Source of the DNA: Sordariomycetes sp. S80-01Y
Taxonomy: Eukaryota; Ascomycota; Sordariomycetes
Length of the DNA stretch: 64,000 nucleotides
Assembly (NCBI GenBank): GCA_037042185.1
Contig: JAXQJY010000029.1
Location: 1,302,001-1,366,000, forward strand
Reading direction: 5' to 3'
Shown here: one piece after another, positions 1-10,872 of the stretch
How positions within the stretch are numbered: position 1 is the first letter of the stretch
How the letters are laid out: each line of letters begins with the position of its first letter
Notes under the pieces: generated by a model
Told to the model about the DNA's origin: nothing
The model's input: the letters and a program-made list of their open reading frames with translations, nothing else
The model's database searches: none
Position numbers and translations under genes: made by a program

Positions 1-646
1 CTCCTAGCCTTCGAAATCCGATGACCTACCCATCCCCGGGCTTCTGCGCCTGGTTCCTCAGCCCATTAAACGTCGTGAACACACATCTCTGTCTAGCGAC
101 CGCAGCTACAGAGTGTGGCGGGACGAGCCTCTGCAAGCTTGACGCCGGCCGAGCAAAACGACCGACCAGTCTTGCAGAACTCAGCATGACGCTATAAGAC
201 CATGCTGGTTCTGTGTCTGTTAAGTGTGGAAACACGTTAGTATGGCGCGCCGTCAATTCGGGGTTCGAGGTGCGGTTGACTGCGGGAGACGGTTAAAGCG
301 ATAAATTCGATTGGTGGGTGCGTCGGGACCGCTTGGGGAAGTTAGGTGCCGTCACAGGCAGCTTAGGGAAACGACATACAACTCCAAGCTCCACGACCCG
401 AACCTGTAATTCAGCCAGGAAGACTAACTCTCGCACCTTCACCCGGCCCCAAGATTCATCCACGAATTCCTATATCTCTACCGCCTCGAGGCGATCGGAA
501 CGAACCAGAACCCCTCCTCAACGGCCCAGACTATAGACTGTCGAGGAGAGCTCCAACAACGTCTGGACAATCACCTCCCGTAAATCGACAAGAACTGTCT
601 GTGCATAAATCGGTTGTCTCCTTTAGACCGCTCAACAGTCGCCACG
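1..646. other. Intergenic, left edge, upstream of Trs33
   Basis: No gene is supported here. The open frames on either strand are short, basic and serine/threonine-rich, and match no family I know. The stretch just before 647 probably holds the promoter and 5' leader of the Trs33 gene. Confidence 0.6.
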
Positions 647-1402
647 ATGTCCTTCGAATCCCCCATGCCGCCCTACAATTTCTCGGACCCTGGCGCAACG
701 TTCCTCTCCTCCTCCGCCCTCGATTTCCTCCTCATTGAGCTCGTCCCCCTGGCCTACCGCGTGACAACCGACGCCTCCCCTCCAACAGCCGCTCTTTCCC
801 CCTCTGGATCATCCGCCAAGAGGATAAGCGCCAGTGGAAGCACATCGGCAGTAAACGCGGGCACAGCAACAGCGAGCAAAGTCGAGGACGAGGAGAGCAG
901 CGATGCCGTGCAGCATAAGCTCGAGACGACGGGATATCGCGTGGGACAGGGCCTCGTCGAGCGGTTTTCTAAGGATAGGCCGCGTTTCAATGATACATTG
1001 GATGTTATCAAGTTCCTTTGCAAGGACTTGTGGTCTTTGGTTTTCGGAAAAAACATCGACAACCTCAAGACTAACCATCGGGTGGGCTCTACATACGTGA
1101 TTGAGGGGAAGAGAGGTTAACGAGGGCCTAGGGCGTCTACGTATTAACCGACAATGCTTTCCGACCATTTTCACGCATGAGCACCGAAGCCGGGGGGCAG
1201 GCTGTTGTACGGGCTCAGCCGGTATGTCGAACCTCATTTCGGTTGGATTTCAGGACTAATTAAATTGCAGTTCCTTTGGTTCCCTTGCGGCGTAGTGAAA
1301 GGCGCTCTGTCCGCGCTTGGTATTGACGCTACTGTGCAGGCTGAAATCAACGAGCTCCCGGGCGCAGTCTTCCAGATCAAGACGAATCCAACAAAGCCAT
1401 AA
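647..1402 (+). CDS. TRS33: TRAPP complex subunit Trs33/TRAPPC6 (Bet3 family)
   Basis: This is a small core subunit of the TRAPP tethering complexes, the exchange factors for Rab GTPases (Ypt1/Ypt31) at the ER-Golgi and Golgi. The model has three exons, 647-1081, 1132-1221 and 1271-1402, giving about 218 residues. The joined protein reads KNIDNLKTNHR, then GVYVLTDNAFRP, then FLWFPCGVVKGALSALGI and a VFQIK end, which is the conserved C-terminal half of the family. The ATG at 647 lies in a good context (gccacgATG) and begins MSFESPMPPYNFSDP. An earlier open frame in the same phase starts only at a non-ATG codon. Residues about 40-90 are a Ser/Ala-rich loop absent from animal TRAPPC6. The gene converges with malate dehydrogenase. 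Family known; exon joins inferred from splice sites and frame. Confidence 0.93.
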
Positions 1403-1732
1403 TTGCCCCAGCTCCTCTATGTACGGATTGTGTAGCGAAATATAGCTGCTCCCCAGCGACGCCCAGCTCATTCCACCAACCGAACGAACCGCCAACGTAG
1501 GTTCATCGAAAGCAAACCAGCTTGTGTGCCGGATAAGGGTGGACGGTCGACCAACAAAGTTGTCTCCGGACGAGGGTTGACGGGGAGACATTTCACAGCC
1601 TGAGAGAAAGAGCCATCAGCACTGTGCTTCTTAATCATTTATTATGCCTAGCGTCATAGCTATGGTTCGCGCAACCAACCTCCAAGCCTCACGCTTTGCT
1701 CACGGGGTGTGCTCCGATTTTTAGGGGATGAT
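1403..1732. other. Convergent 3' gap
   Basis: The 330 bp between the stop codons of Trs33 and malate dehydrogenase hold presumed 3' UTRs. I see no gene. Confidence 0.6.
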
Positions 1733-3074
1733 TTACTTCTGAGGAGGGTTGTGGGCGAATTCAACACCCTTGCTGATGTTGCCCTTGAGGTCAGTGATGG
1801 CCTTCTCGAGGAGACCCTTCTCCTTCTCGGTGATACCCTCAAGAGGGTTCTGAGCCTTCTCGGCACCCTTGGGCTGCAAATTGTGTTAGCAGAAATCCTA
1901 ATAGCGGCCGAGGAGTAACTTACGCCGAGCTCGATGGGCACGGAGAAGAAGTCGACGCCGGTTTGCTTAGCGACAGCGTCACCACCGGGAACGCCAGGGA
2001 GGTAGACGTAGCTAGGCTCAACAAGACCCTTCTCGCCCTTGAAAGCGGCCCTGATAACCTTCTCGGCGAAACTATTACATGTGTTAGTGCCGTCATGCCG
2101 TCGACATCGGGTCCAACACTTACCGGAAACCGGCGTAAGCCATGGAAAGAGTAGCAGAGCCAGCACCATCCTTGGCCTTGACGACCTCGTCACCACCAAA
2201 TTGAACCCGGTTGACAAGAGCGTCGTACTTGTCGTCGGGAATGGAGACAGAAGGGCTGGCCTTGCTGAAGAGGGGAATGATGGTGGCACCGGAGTGACCA
2301 CCAACAACGGGGATGGTCAGGTTCTGGGGCTGCTTCTCGCCAGTGATACTGGCAACGAAGGTCTCGGCACGAACAATGTCAAGAGTCGTGACGCCGAAAA
2401 GACGCTGGGGATCGAAAACGTTCTTGGCCTTGAGGACCTCGGCAGAGATGGGAACGGTAGAGTTGACGGGGTTGGAGATGACAAGGATGAAGGCCTTGGG
2501 GGCGACCTTGGCGGCAGACTCGATGAGACCCTTGACGATACCAGCGTTGATGTTGAAGAGGTCGTCACGCGTCATTCCGGGCTTGCCTGCTATGGTGTTA
2601 GTGTGCCGGTCTCAGGAGAAGACTCGGGGTTCGGGGGTCGACGTACGGGGAATGCCAGCGGGGATGACAATGATGTCGGCATCCTTGAAGGCGGCCTCAG
2701 CGCCGCCCTCGGCAGGGAGGAAGCCCTTAACAGCCTGTTCTCAAGGTTAGAGCTGTCCGGTAGCGGTGATATCTGGTTGGGGCGCTTACCGAGGGGGAGG
2801 AGATGTGGGAAAGGTCGGCCGCAACGCCGGGGGTGTTAACAACATCGTAGAGAGCAAGCTCGTCAATGAGAGGGCTGGCCTTGAGGAGCAGCGAAAGGGG
2901 CTTGAGATGTATTAGCAAGGCTCCGAAGCGCCTGTGGTGACAATAGTACCTGTCCAATACCGCCAGAGGCACCAGCAACGACTATACAGGCCCGACGTTA
3001 GCTACTACAGCTACTCCAGATGCGCGACAGACGCGAATGCGGGGTTGAGGGGCATACGAACCAGCCTTGACCAT
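1733..3074 (-). CDS. NAD-dependent malate dehydrogenase (cytosolic/peroxisomal type)
   Basis: The enzyme interconverts malate and oxaloacetate with NAD. Seven exons on the minus strand (3062-3074, 2950-2981, 2790-2900, 2647-2734, 2124-2586, 1924-2071, 1733-1873) join in frame to 331 residues. Visible motifs are the nucleotide-binding GASGGIGQ (near residues 8-15), [16 protein letters not shown], the substrate-arginine segment [26 protein letters not shown], and the catalytic-histidine motif [10 protein letters not shown]. The first exon is only 13 bp and encodes MVKA plus one base. There is no N-terminal mitochondrial presequence, so this is not the usual mitochondrial isozyme. The C-terminus ends FAHNPPQK without a PTS1 SKL, so peroxisomal entry would need another route. 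Six introns for a 331-residue protein is a high count for a fungal gene. Confidence 0.95.
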
Positions 3075-4496
3075 TGTGACGGTAGTGATTAGGTTTGAGG
3101 AAATAGAGAGAGATGGGGTTAGGAAGCACGAAGAACAAACTTGGTCAGAAGTTGTCGAGGGGAGCAATTTGAGGTGGAAGGAGGAAGTGGAGGGCAGAGC
3201 TTCGAAGATGGTCTCGTCTTAAACTGCTCGTCCGGTCGTTCGCTCTTGCCCTCCCGCCCCTCCTGCCGCGCGACGTTTGAGCCACACTGAGCATCCAAAT
3301 GAGGGGCAATTCCGCAACGGCCGGCCAATAGCTGCCCCGCAATCAATTACTGGTCATCATAAACGTCGTCAAGACCGTCGTGTAAGACGTGTACATGCCT
3401 TGCCCGTCATCTTCCGACCCCAATAGCCTCGAGGACTGATGTTGTACAGCCCAGAGCCAAGTTATGGAACATCTGGTCGGGTATTAGTGGCCCTCCTTGC
3501 CGCGACGCGCTTGACCTCCCCCCTCAGCCCGTTCCCTCGGCGCTCAAGCCCACCCTCAACCACATGCCTCCCGAGACTTGCCGACCTATTGTAATGTTTA
3601 CGGAAACACCCCGATCGATTTGGTTCTAGCTCTACCGGAAACCGAGGCGGAGATCTCGGGCGACTTCGAGCAGATCGGATTGTTTTCATTCGGTTGAGGA
3701 GCCTCCGTCAGTCCAGACGCCATTGCCGAAGACCTAACGCGTCTGGAAGCCAACGCCAACTAAGGGAAAACAAAGAAGGCTTCACTTGCTTGAACATCAT
3801 TCTACAAAGATTCATGAATCCGAGCATTAATTTTTAGAACTTTTCTTGTTTCTTGCTCAGACGTCTCGTGTCTCACGGGACCGCCATGATGTGGCACGTC
3901 AGACGATGTTGAGTAGGTAGGAGTAGGTAGCTGAGGCATCTTCAACATCGGCCATCAACGACATGTGCTTTTGGCCCAAAGAGCGCTTACGATTGGACAG
4001 CCTTGCGCTTATAACTTCCCGGGGTTGTAGGACTCGGAGCGGCCCCATATGGCAGCTCAACATCGTCCCGGCCGTTGCCGAGATCACGGGTGTCAACCTG
4101 GCAGTTCCGAGGCATCGCCGGCGTAGCAGGACTTCTCCGTGACATCACTGGATATCCGACACACTTGGGCTTAATGGCAACTAATCAGCTTTATAATCTG
4201 CCTTGGCCCCGGCCCAATCGACAAGAACGGTGTCCTCCGCCACAGGCTTTTGATACCGTGAGTTGTGAGCAAGCGTCACAAACTTGATCACAGACTACGG
4301 TCAGGGGTCATAAGACGAATAGTGTTCATCCCGGCTTTGAGCCGGTATCATGTGCATTTGCGACAAGGTTCAGACCCTAAGATGCCAAACTCCAGTCGTA
4401 GCCCGAGGGACCATTTTCCTTCTATGTCGTGAAGCGATCCCTGCCCAAAGTCACCTTCCTCCAACCCCAAATCATCAACCCGCATGCTCCCCGTCT
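3075..4496. other. Intergenic between malate dehydrogenase and eL28
   Basis: About 1.4 kb with no supported gene. It should contain the malate dehydrogenase promoter (just right of 3074) and the 3' UTR of eL28 (just left of 4497). The short open frames lack conserved features. Confidence 0.6.
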
Positions 4497-5228
4497 TTAC
4501 GAAGAGGAAGCGGCTTCGCGAGCCTTCTTGCCGCGCAGCTTGGGCTCAGGCTCAGGCTTGACAGCGCGCTGGGACTGCTTGATGGCAGAGACACGCTGGA
4601 CAGCGGCCTCGCGGAGGTCGGGACGGTAGCCGTTCTTGGCGGTCTGGTTGGCGACAGTCTTGTAGGCACTGGATTCAAATTTAGTATTGCTGCTGCTTTG
4701 CTTGAATGTTGAACTTGATTGCAAACATACCGGCGGGCAGGGCGGCTGCCAGAGTGCTCGTGCTTGATGAAAGCCTCCTTGGGCTTGGTGGGGGCGGAGG
4801 TCTTCTTGGTGATGACGGTGAAGCCCTTGTCCTTGCGAACAACACCCAGAGCCTGCAACAGAAAAAAACACAACATTAGTCTCTTGTTCTCTTCTCGCGG
4901 TCGGCCGTCCGCCCATTCCATGAGCGCGCTCGCGAAGGGGTTCAATATACCTTGTCGTTGACGAAACCAGCGTGCTTGCGGGTGTTCTTGTTGATCAAGT
5001 TCAGGGGGTCGCGCGAGAACTGAACGCCGCCATTCTGCTTGCTCTTGGCGAGGAAAGAGTTGTTGTTGCCTTGATCCGACGCATTAGCCTTCCATACAAT
5101 CATATCCAACCCTAACCCCAAAACCATCCAGACGTAGCAGAGGGCTCGGGTTCGGCGCAGGGAATCGACATACGGACAACCTCCCAGATCAAGTCCGAGG
5201 AAACGTTGGGGATAGCGGGAGTGGCCAT
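4497..5228 (-). CDS. 60S ribosomal protein eL28 (L28)
   Basis: This is a structural protein of the large ribosomal subunit; budding yeast lacks an eL28 gene, but filamentous fungi have one. Four minus-strand exons, 5174-5228, 4951-5069, 4731-4852 and 4497-4668, give 155 residues. The N-terminus MATPAIPNVSSDLIWEVVR is followed by NNNSFLAKSKQNGG and by FSRDPLNLINKNTRKHAGF, both family signatures. The C-terminus is lysine/arginine-rich and ends KKAREAASSS. Three introns crowd the coding region, as is common for ribosomal-protein genes in Pezizomycotina. Intron 1 (5070-5173) carries a telomere-repeat-like AACCCTAACCCC (5108-5119, plus strand). The gene diverges from the DUF2015 gene, with 560 bp between start codons. 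Confidence 0.95.
5108..5119 (+). promoter_or_regulatory. Telobox-like AACCCTAACCCC in eL28 intron 1
   Basis: The exact match to 1.5 telomere repeats is seen directly. In ascomycetes the Myb-type factor Tbf1 binds ACCCTAA sites at ribosomal-protein genes. A role here is inferred from that precedent and from the second copy upstream of uL23. Confidence 0.4.
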
Positions 5229-5788
5229 TGTGTCGGTTCGGCGGGCTGCGGAAAACGATGGGTTCGTGATGAAGGTGGGAGATTCGTTTCGATCTTCGAG
5301 CCAACTTTCGCGGTCCACCGAAAATGCCAGGGCCAAAATTGCGTGCCCCAAGCTTGTGGGCTCTCTTTACTGCCCAGGCTCGCATAGAGTGAACATGGAT
5401 GGTATTCTTGTCTTTAACGGGGTTATGCATGTACGCGCTCCAATTCACTCTACGCGGCCTCGCGTTCGTTCCTGACTCCGCCACCCCGTGGCCTGAGTGG
5501 AGAAGTGGCTCGGTGGCACGTCAGCTCTCTCCAAAGCGCATTGCTGCCCTGAGACAATCGCCTTCAACAACATCGACCGCATTCGGGACACCCAAAAAGT
5601 CGGTCGAAGACGCACTCAGCTTCATCGCGACTTGGCTCGGCCTGCCATGGTCCTCGTCTAAACGATCGAACCCGATACTTCAGGCCTCGCGCCCCTTACT
5701 CTCGCTATCCGCTCCAGCCGAAGTTCTCTGTTCAGCCTGGTCATCCAATTACCCCCTCCACCAGCAAAGTAGCGACAAAGTTAGCACG
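5229..5788. promoter_or_regulatory. Shared promoter region, eL28 (-) / DUF2015 (+)
   Basis: 560 bp between divergent start codons. From 5399 the region is open in frame with the DUF2015 coding sequence. I see no independent gene. Confidence 0.5.
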
Positions 5789-6175
5789 ATGGGCTACCTC
5801 CTCTACTCTCTCTCCTTTCTCTTCATCGTCACCGTAACCGCCGCTTTCTTCACTCGCAACTACTGGCGCGATCGCGTCCCCGACCTGCACCTGCCGGGCG
5901 CCAACTACATCTACTCTCGCCTCCCGACATCCTTCCAGGGCGATCTCGAAGCCGGCCTCTCGAGCAGCACCTTCGATTTGAGTGGCAACGTTGAGGCGGG
6001 CGATAGCCGACAAGGACTTGATGATGCCGCCAAGGCAGAGGTGTTGAAGATTATGAAGAAGAGGAGGATGACATTCGATCAGGCGAGGAAGGCGTACATG
6101 GAGAGTAGATTTAAGGCCAACGGGATTGGCGCGGATGGGAGGCCGAGGGATCCCAAGTTTGTGAGCTTCTCTTGA
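5789..6175 (+). CDS. DUF2015 small fungal membrane protein, function unknown
   Basis: A 128-residue protein in one exon. Residues 1-22 (MGYLLYSLSFLFIVTVTAAF) form one hydrophobic segment, either a signal anchor or an uncleaved signal. After it come YIYSRLPTSFQGDLEAGLSS, a GDSRQGLDDAAK stretch and a conserved tail, MTFDQARKAYMESRF followed by NGIGADGRPRDPKFVSFS. I recognise this tail as the fungus-specific DUF2015 family. No biochemical role is known to me. The N-terminal anchor suggests a type II or single-pass membrane protein with a soluble acidic/basic tail. I chose the ATG at 5789 because family members start with the hydrophobic segment and are about 120-130 residues long. The same frame is open back to an ATG at 5399, which would add 130 unconserved residues. 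Confidence 0.85.
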   Translation: MGYLLYSLSFLFIVTVTAAFFTRNYWRDRVPDLHLPGANYIYSRLPTSFQGDLEAGLSSSTFDLSGNVEAGDSRQGLDDAAKAEVLKIMKKRRMTFDQARKAYMESRFKANGIGADGRPRDPKFVSFS

Positions 6176-6654
6176 TCGACAAGAGATCAGGGCGCTGTTG
6201 CTCTTCGTTTGACACGCTCAGCGAGTTGCTGTCTGTTTAAATTGGTTTATTGCACATTCGTCCCTGATCGCAGGATTAAGAGGACCAATCAGGCCGCCGA
6301 AGCCATTCTTTTCTTTTTATAACTTGTACGGGTCGGGAATGCACATCAGATATCATACAAAGCAAGCAGTGGGCTTCGCGTGGGCGTTTTGGTTCATTTC
6401 AATATTATTCTCATATTAATAACTGCCAACTGTCTCGAGGCTTTGCTACCTTTTGTCTTGGTGTTCAGTAGCGCGTATACACCACTTCTATGCGCTTATC
6501 CCTATTATGCTACCATTACGCCGTTCCTCAGGGTCATACCCTAAAGGATAAATACGTTTTAAATATATACGGGAAACCGATGCTCTTCGAGACGACTATC
6601 CAGCTGCCCGTTTTGCATTCGAAAGGAAAGGTCGTGTAGTGATCTCGTAACCTG
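6176..6654. other. Convergent 3' gap, DUF2015/ERG3
   Basis: 480 bp between convergent stop codons. It is fairly AT-rich, consistent with 3' UTRs and polyadenylation signals. No gene is seen. Confidence 0.55.
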
Positions 6655-7747
6655 TTAGATGGTCTTCTTCTCCTCGACTGGATCGTAAGTGCGCTCGTCG
6701 GAGCCCTCGATCTCCTTGACAAAGCCGTCAACGACCTTGGATTCAGACTTCCATTGCTTCTGGCTCATCTTCTTCTCCTTCTCGAACATCCAGGCTTCGG
6801 GCATCCTGTAAGTGCCGCCCAGGCGGTCAAAGGCTGTGAAAAACTGGCCATAGTTGACCTCGAAGCGCGAGTGGTGGAGGGAGTGGCAAGCAGCGCCATT
6901 GACAACCGGGTTGTTGGTCAAGTACTCGCCGTCATGAATCAGAATCGACCAGAAGTTGACGAAGACGAATAGAGCCACATACGCCATCTTCTGCAACGGG
7001 AAGATGAACGGGAAGATGTGGTAGGGCAGCGACTGCGAGAAGCCATCGAGAGGGTGGAAAGCATGGCTGGCGAAGGGTGTTGGCATGATCCACTTGTGGT
7101 GAGGCTTGTGGAGGTGCTTGTAGATGCGCGGGTGATGAAGGTAGCGGTGAATCCAGTAGATGCAGAAGTCTGTGAAGACGAGGAAGAGAGGGAATTGAAG
7201 GATGTTGTACCACATGCCGGGGCCTTCCTCAGTCGTGTCGTAGAGCTTGCTGTAGCCGCGAACTTCGAGGGCCATAAGGGGCGCGGTGCAAAGGGCCATA
7301 AATGGCATGGACTTGTTGGCCTGGATGATCTCGAGCAGGATCTGGTTCTTGATGAACTTGGGGTGGTTGAGCGTTCGCTTGTCGAAGATGAACATGTAGG
7401 ACATTGAGGCGAAGAAGAAGTAAACTAGGATGCCGAACAGCCTGTCACACGTTAGTCTAGGTATCAAACACTTGGAAGCGTAAAGCTACGCACCAGACAA
7501 TGAAGTACAGAGTTATGACCTGGCGATAGGGGTTATCGCGAGACCATGCGCTCAGATACGCAGCCTGTGAAGGCGTAACATTGATGAACTGGCTGGCTGG
7601 CTCATAGGTCCACGAGGAAAAGGTCTGCGCCGTTGCATTCGCAGCAGTGCCGACTGGGTAGTCGTAAGGGGCCGGCTTCGCTGGGTGAGCCCAAGCGTAG
7701 ATGTAGTCGGCGATAAAGGTATCGGTAAACTCGAGGATGATATCCAT
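6655..7747 (-). CDS. ERG3: Sterol C-5 desaturase (Erg3)
   Basis: An ER membrane di-iron enzyme of ergosterol synthesis that inserts the C-5(6) double bond into episterol. Two exons, 7494-7747 and 6655-7441, with a 52-bp intron (gtgcgt...cag), give 346 residues. The three histidine boxes of the fatty-acid hydroxylase superfamily are intact: HRYLHH (183-188), HKPHH (196-200) and HSLHH (271-275), the last followed by SRFEVNYGQFF. Several hydrophobic segments flank them, such as VYFFFASMSYMFIF and FPLFLVFTDFCIYWI. The length matches fungal Erg3 (about 340-365 residues). Loss of Erg3 function is a known route to azole tolerance in yeasts, but nothing here suggests a defect. The 3.1-kb upstream gap is shared with RCO-1. 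Paralogues are common in moulds, so which ERG3 copy this is cannot be told. Confidence 0.95.
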
Positions 7748-10700
7748 AGTCGCGGTATTTGGCGTAGAGGCCAGCGATGTTGACTTCTGATCGTGGGTGG
7801 AAGGTGAGGGAGAGCTGGAGAGGAGTGGACGCCGGTCGACTTATCAATCGGGGATGGAAGGCAATTTCGAGTGCGGCCGGAAGCAAAACTTTGGTCCTCG
7901 TTCAGGGGTTGTACGCGGGTGGTCCGGGGTCAGGGGATGATAAAAGCCCGCCCAGCAGTGCGATGCGATGCGATGCGGCGTGATGCAACTTCCAGATAAA
8001 GACTCAGGATTTGATGGTGGGAGAGAACATGGACAACAGCTGCAGGTGCGATGCTCGGCCTTTTACTGCATCGGAGAGGCGGTGCTAGGCGGCGAATCTG
8101 AGGGCGCGCCGCATCTCCTTTTGCTGGTGCTGGGAAAAAAAAGTGGCATGATGTGAAAGGCCAATTGCCCGGTAATTTGCGTGGCCCAGCGTATTCGGGA
8201 TCATCTGGCACCGGAGCGCTGTGATTGGTCTGTTGGGCGGGAAGGGTGCAATCTGAGATCCACGCTGCCCCTCTTGAATCGTGGCAATGGTTCGACTTTT
8301 CTGAGCGATCCGCGCCGTGATTTCTAAGGTCCCAGAAGTTGATGAAGCTACCCTACAATAACCAGCAAGTTCGTGCGTTTCCAGTTTGAAATCGTCATTA
8401 CTTCTAACATACTTCCGGAGTAGTTCTTGTCGATTGATGAAGAAGCTCGGACACTCTTTTAAAAGAGTCGCAAAGCTGTAATGTCAATCTACAGGATATT
8501 ATATGATCATGAAGAGGCCGGAAACTAAGCCCTCGCCTCAAAACTGAACGGTGTGCTGTGCTCTAATTTGTCAGTTCCAGTCTTTATCAATCTGTCACGT
8601 TGCTCACAACACGTACTCGCCCACGTCCTTGTCCGAAATCGGGACGTGAAACCCAATCGATGACCCCCTGGCCCAACTTGACCTTACTTTACCCGTATGG
8701 TCGGGGTTGGTTGTCTCTTGCTACACACGTTCGACTCCAGATCTGTGGTCAATGCTGTGTTTGCACCAGGTAGTTACGTAGCTCTTGCATATCGAGAAGC
8801 ATTTAGTACGTGAGTTATCTTAGATATCAGTGCTAGGAGTGCACCAATATTTGACCCAGCGCTGTGCCACTTGCTTACGAATGGGTTGGCTTCAGAGCCT
8901 CTCGTGGCACTGCATCGAGGGAACTCAATACGGAGTCTTAGCAAGGACCAAAATATCAAGACGAGTATCAAGTATCATCTGGATCCTTGCCTGTGGATCG
9001 TTTGAGATATTTCCGAAGCCCGCGGGCGTCAATTACCATCAACAACGTGCCACCCGTCCTCCCGCGGTAGCCTCAGACCTACCGACCAAGGTACTAGATA
9101 GGCCCTTGGTAACACAACATCAAAGGTCACATGTCGATACCTGGTGTACTGAAGAGAGCACTGGAGCGTCCATGAGCTGCCTCGGTACAGTTGCGAGATC
9201 CGTGACACAAGATTAAGGCTTGGCGATCTGATGCCAGACAGAACCCTAGCAGCAAAGTGGCGTTGCTATGGCGAGAGGCAGGGGGGTTTCCTCAGCATCG
9301 AGCGCAAGTGTGAACAGGATCTAACCGTGTGAGGATGATACTGTAATAAGGCCCAGCATGGACCTCAGTACCAAGTCAGCCAAAGGCAGTTTTGGAGCCA
9401 AACTGACACAAGCGATGGGAAAGCGTCGCTCCCGACCGGAGAAGACTGGAATAGATCAAGGTTTGATAAATCCCTGCCTGGGAGACTATTATCGTATGGA
9501 AGCCACTAGAGATTTGTTGGCCAATGGATATGTTGGCCGCACGGATTCTTTTCGTCTTCGAAGTTCAGGTTGACGTAAAAGGCCGGTTGGAAGCTCGAAG
9601 TCACGGGGAACGCTCGATCCATGTCTCACAAACGGACTGGGGCCGAACAATCGGTGCGAAGCCTGCCAGCCTAGGTAGTCCTGAGCCTGGCTCGCTGCTG
9701 GCTGAGCTGAGGCTTGGGAAGTGGGTCACCAACGTCCCGGAGCTGACCCTTTGCGGCGGAAAGGCAGGCACCTGTCGCACCCGCTCCTGCAAGCTGATGC
9801 TGTTATGCAACCAGGCCTCAAGCTGGGCGGGGGGTTCAGGGAGATAGGGGGAGGCAGATCCAGAGTTTGCTCTGTCATCCCTTCGAGACTATCGGAAGTT
9901 GTCCCACATTGAGGTAGATGTACATACAACCAAGTGATGAGGTGCCTTGCTATCAGCCTTTTGTTATGACTGCCTCAGGTAGCAGTAGTCATCAACTCCA
10001 TGACGTCGTGGGCAACCCAGGGCACTTTCTGGCTCGAAGCGAACATATACCAGGCCTCTAGCTACTCCATGTTAGCGCACGAACCCTCTGATGGCGCATT
10101 CAGGTGAGCTTTGAGTTGACATCTGCAGTTGGCAACTTTGTTTTTACAGCCCTCTAATAGGCTTTAGACTGCCCGCGGTTTCTGTCTGTGATGGCTCCTA
10201 GCGCATGCCGGGGGTGCCCATGTTGCAGGTGGGGAGGTGCGGCTTGGTGCATCGCTGCATCCTGTTGCTCCAGGGATCCACCCACCCGCCCACTGCTGGT
10301 GGCTTTCGCGTTAGCGCATATGTGGGCCCGTGGCTTGTCGGTGCCCATCACTCTTACCGGCAGGGAACCCACCTTGACCTGCCTGGGCCACCTCGCCTGA
10401 GGCTAGCGACCCAGCCAGCTCTTTCCGTCTCCATCTCGCCGCCGCAAGGCTTCTGTTTCCTTTCCCTTTTTTCCACCTTCACCCGCGACGTCGCTCACGC
10501 CTTCTCACCTCCACCGCATCGAATCACCACCCGACGCGACGATTCGCGCGTCGCATCTTCCTTACGAGAGACGACTTCCGACGCTCGAGGCCGACCACAT
10601 CTTACGCCTTTGGCGTTGGCCGTGGATTGACATCAACAGCCGCCAGCGTTGCTCTTGGTCAACCCCTGACTCCCGAAGCCCCGAGCCGCCTCTCGACGAA

Positions 10701-10872
10701 TCCTCCCTCTCGACCACGACGAGGTTCGCGCGCATACTCATCGAATATCCTATTTGAGCATTATCACGGCAATCCACATTGCGACTTGATCTCGTGCTGC
10801 GCTACCCCTGACGGCGCGAGAGCGTGCTTGCACCCGTGAGACCACCCTCCAACCGAATCGAACACCGCTGCG
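7748..10872. other. Long intergenic region, ERG3 / RCO-1 divergent promoters
   Basis: 3.1 kb with no supportable gene. It contains a CGATG x3 microrepeat (7961-7975) near ERG3. There is also a pyrimidine-rich block (about 10400-10600) that looks like the 5' leader of RCO-1. Open frames inside are short or start without ATG and have no conserved motifs. Confidence 0.55.
7961..7975. repeat. CGATG x3 microrepeat
   Basis: Three perfect 5-bp units, followed by near copies. It lies in the ERG3 upstream region. Confidence 0.5.

Noticed and set aside
2039-2839. 266-codon plus-strand frame across malate dehydrogenase
   Set aside because: It is the antisense shadow of the malate dehydrogenase exons, which explain the sequence fully.
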